Source of the DNA: Candidatus Methanomethylicus sp.
GTDB taxonomy: Archaea > Thermoproteota > Methanomethylicia > Methanomethylicales > Methanomethylicaceae
DNA length: 6,333 nucleotides
Assembly: GCA_028683025.1 (NCBI GenBank)
Contig: JAJRAB010000028.1
Location: 1-6,333, forward strand
Direction: 5' to 3'
The notes under the pieces are model-generated. The model was given only the letters and a program-made list of their open reading frames with translations, did not search any database and was not told the origin of the DNA. The translations under genes were made by a program, and so were the position numbers. Shown piece after piece: positions 5,148 to 6,333 of this stretch; within the stretch, counting starts at the first letter, position 1, and each line of letters begins with the position of its first letter.

Positions 5148-6212
5148 TCAAGTGAGAATTTTATGCCTAAACTTTGTATAAACTGCATAATCGATGTTCA
5201 TTTTGCGCCTAATGTATTGAGTTACCTTTGGAGCAAGCTCACGTTTTGTTTGAACGCCGTCCTTCACGACTAAGCTAAATGCATCGCTTCCTGCCCCTGA
5301 GCCAAAGCTGGCGACGAAAATTCTATCTCCAGGTTGTGCAACATCGAGAACTGCAGAAAGACCAGTAACTGAAGAGCCAGCATAGAGGTTACCTATGTAC
5401 GGCACTAACAATCCTGCGTCCAATTGTTCTTTCTTAAATCCCAGCATCCTTGCAGCCCGAATGGGAAATTTTCCGTTGGGCTGATGTAGCACCGCATATT
5501 TAAAATCACTCGGCTTTAACGACAATTCTTCCATAAGCAACTTGCCAGATGATGTTATATGGGTAAAATAGGCAGGCTCCCCTGTAAACGCTTCGGCGTG
5601 AGATGGGTAGTCACGTTTCGGCCTCCGCCAGAAGTCAGGGGTGTCCGTGGCATATGATACAGATCCTTCAAATAGTGCAACAGGATCTTTCTCCTTATCC
5701 TTCCTTCCCAAAATTATGGCAGTTCCACCGCATCCAGCTGAAAATTCCAAAGCATCTGCAGGTGCACCTTGGGCTGTATCAGCGCCTATGGCCATGCCAT
5801 AGTTTATCATGCCAGAACCAACGAGGCCGATGCAACATTGAAGCGATTCAGTTCCTGCCTTGCAGGCAAATTCAAGATCTGCTGCCAGAAGGCGTGGGGT
5901 AGCCCCTATGGCTTCTGCAACAATAGTCCCTGTAGGCTTTACAGCATAAGGTTTTGATTCTGATCCCACAAAAATCGCACCAAGATTGATAGGGTTGATT
6001 CCTGAGCGTGACAGCGCATTTTTTGCGGCCTCAACTGCAATTGTTGCAACGTCTTCATCTTGGCCCGCAACTGCCTTTTCATCGATGAGGAGCTCTTCTC
6101 TGAAGTGCTTAGCAGATTTTCCCCATACCTTGGCAATTTCCTCTACTGCTACACGATACATAGGTATGTAGGAACCCCAGCCAGCGATGACTACATCAAT
6201 AATTGGCCGCAT
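5148..6212 (-). CDS. mvaS: Archaeal hydroxymethylglutaryl-CoA synthase
   Basis: 354 residues, typical of the archaeal branch (about 350). It joins acetyl-CoA and acetoacetyl-CoA to HMG-CoA, the step before HMG-CoA reductase in the mevalonate pathway. The thiolase-fold catalytic triad can be read as Glu85 ([12 protein letters not shown]), the acyl-accepting Cys117 (EFACKAGT) and His243 ([10 protein letters not shown]). GNLYAGSS and [12 protein letters not shown] form the C-terminal half of the active site, and the end [13 protein letters not shown] is characteristic of archaeal members. The start at 6212 gives an intact first strand ([13 protein letters not shown]); SD match is weak. It is first in the operon with thiolase and DUF35, so complex assembly with both is expected. 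FabH-like ketoacyl-ACP synthases share the fold, but the triad context and neighbours argue against that. The symbol is assigned by function; archaeal genes often carry none. Confidence 0.94.
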   Translation of the reverse strand: MRPIIDVVIAGWGSYIPMYRVAVEEIAKVWGKSAKHFREELLIDEKAVAGQDEDVATIAVEAAKNALSRSGINPINLGAIFVGSESKPYAVKPTGTIVAEAIGATPRLLAADLEFACKAGTESLQCCIGLVGSGMINYGMAIGADTAQGAPADALEFSAGCGGTAIILGRKDKEKDPVALFEGSVSYATDTPDFWRRPKRDYPSHAEAFTGEPAYFTHITSSGKLLMEELSLKPSDFKYAVLHQPNGKFPIRAARMLGFKKEQLDAGLLVPYIGNLYAGSSVTGLSAVLDVAQPGDRIFVASFGSGAGSDAFSLVVKDGVQTKRELAPKVTQYIRRKMNIDYAVYTKFRHKILT

Positions 6213-6333
6213 GAATTACCACTTTTCCTTTTTTATTAAAAAGACCCATATATTAGGACTCCGTTTTTTGACTTACAATATATTCGACAATAAACGTATT
6301 AATTTCTAAGTAGTCTCAGTGCCTTTATCAGAT
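6213..6333. other. A/T-rich upstream region of the mevalonate operon, no gene seen
   Basis: These 121 nt hold TATA-like boxes but no open frame with coding character on either strand and no strong hairpin. The neighbouring gene beyond the right edge, and whether it is divergent or codirectional, cannot be seen. Confidence 0.6.
6248..6255 (-). promoter_or_regulatory. Candidate TATA box of the HMG-CoA synthase operon
   Basis: Minus-strand TAATATAT lies about 36-43 nt upstream of the ATG, predicting initiation near 6226 and a leader of about 13 nt. A closer A/T run (minus-strand TTTTTAATAA, about 6233-6242) would instead give a nearly leaderless transcript. A third box-like palindrome, AATATATT at 6278-6285, lies further up and could serve either strand. 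The sequence alone does not choose between them. Confidence 0.45.

Noticed and set aside
5603..5957. Two plus-strand open frames opposite HMG-CoA synthase
   Set aside because: Compositional shadows of the conserved synthase; the products are low-quality, His/Gln- or Cys-rich sequences with no recognisable domain.

Overview
The window is archaeal. It carries the end of a proteasome-activating AAA ATPase (PAN), an archaeal NAC protein with a UBA tail, a TGT-type C2/PUA protein, and the archaeal HMG-CoA synthase / SCP2-type thiolase / DUF35 gene set. Genes are tightly packed with short overlaps, Shine-Dalgarno (SD) motifs sit before several starts, two starts are TTG, and A/T-rich TATA-like boxes lie upstream of transcription units. 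Base composition is moderate and looks even across genes, with no sign of a mobile element, CRISPR array, rRNA or tRNA. The lineage cannot be fixed from the sequence; an uncultivated Thermoproteota-like (for example Bathyarchaeia-like) or euryarchaeal genome would both fit.

Layout. Plus strand, 1-1252: the C-terminal part of PAN, then a C2/PUA protein overlapping it by 26 nt, then NAC two bases later. This looks like one operon concerned with protein turnover and with RNA or nascent-chain handling. Minus strand, 6212 down to 3586: HMG-CoA synthase, acetoacetyl-CoA thiolase and the DUF35 zinc-ribbon/OB-fold protein. This is the first part of the mevalonate (archaeal isoprenoid lipid) pathway, whose products form one complex in studied archaea. 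Also on the minus strand, 3527 down to 1242, is a 761-residue protein that converges on NAC and overlaps it by 11 bp.

The 761-residue protein is the item of greatest interest. It reads as a winged helix-turn-helix, an ATP-cone, and a full-length class III (anaerobic) ribonucleotide reductase fold with its C-terminal zinc-binding cysteines. The positions where NrdD carries its two radical-chemistry cysteines appear to be Asn250 and Ala456/Asp457, the GDIHIHDLDY-type loop is eroded, and the glycyl-radical loop is atypical although its Gly is kept. No NrdG activase lies in the window. I infer that it may be a former reductase turned into a nucleotide-sensing DNA-binding regulator, comparable in logic to bacterial NrdR (zinc ribbon plus ATP-cone) but of different origin. 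This is a hypothesis from motifs read by eye.

The remaining non-coding DNA is short: 58 nt between the DUF35 gene and the NrdD-like gene, and 121 nt upstream of HMG-CoA synthase. Both hold plausible archaeal promoter elements.
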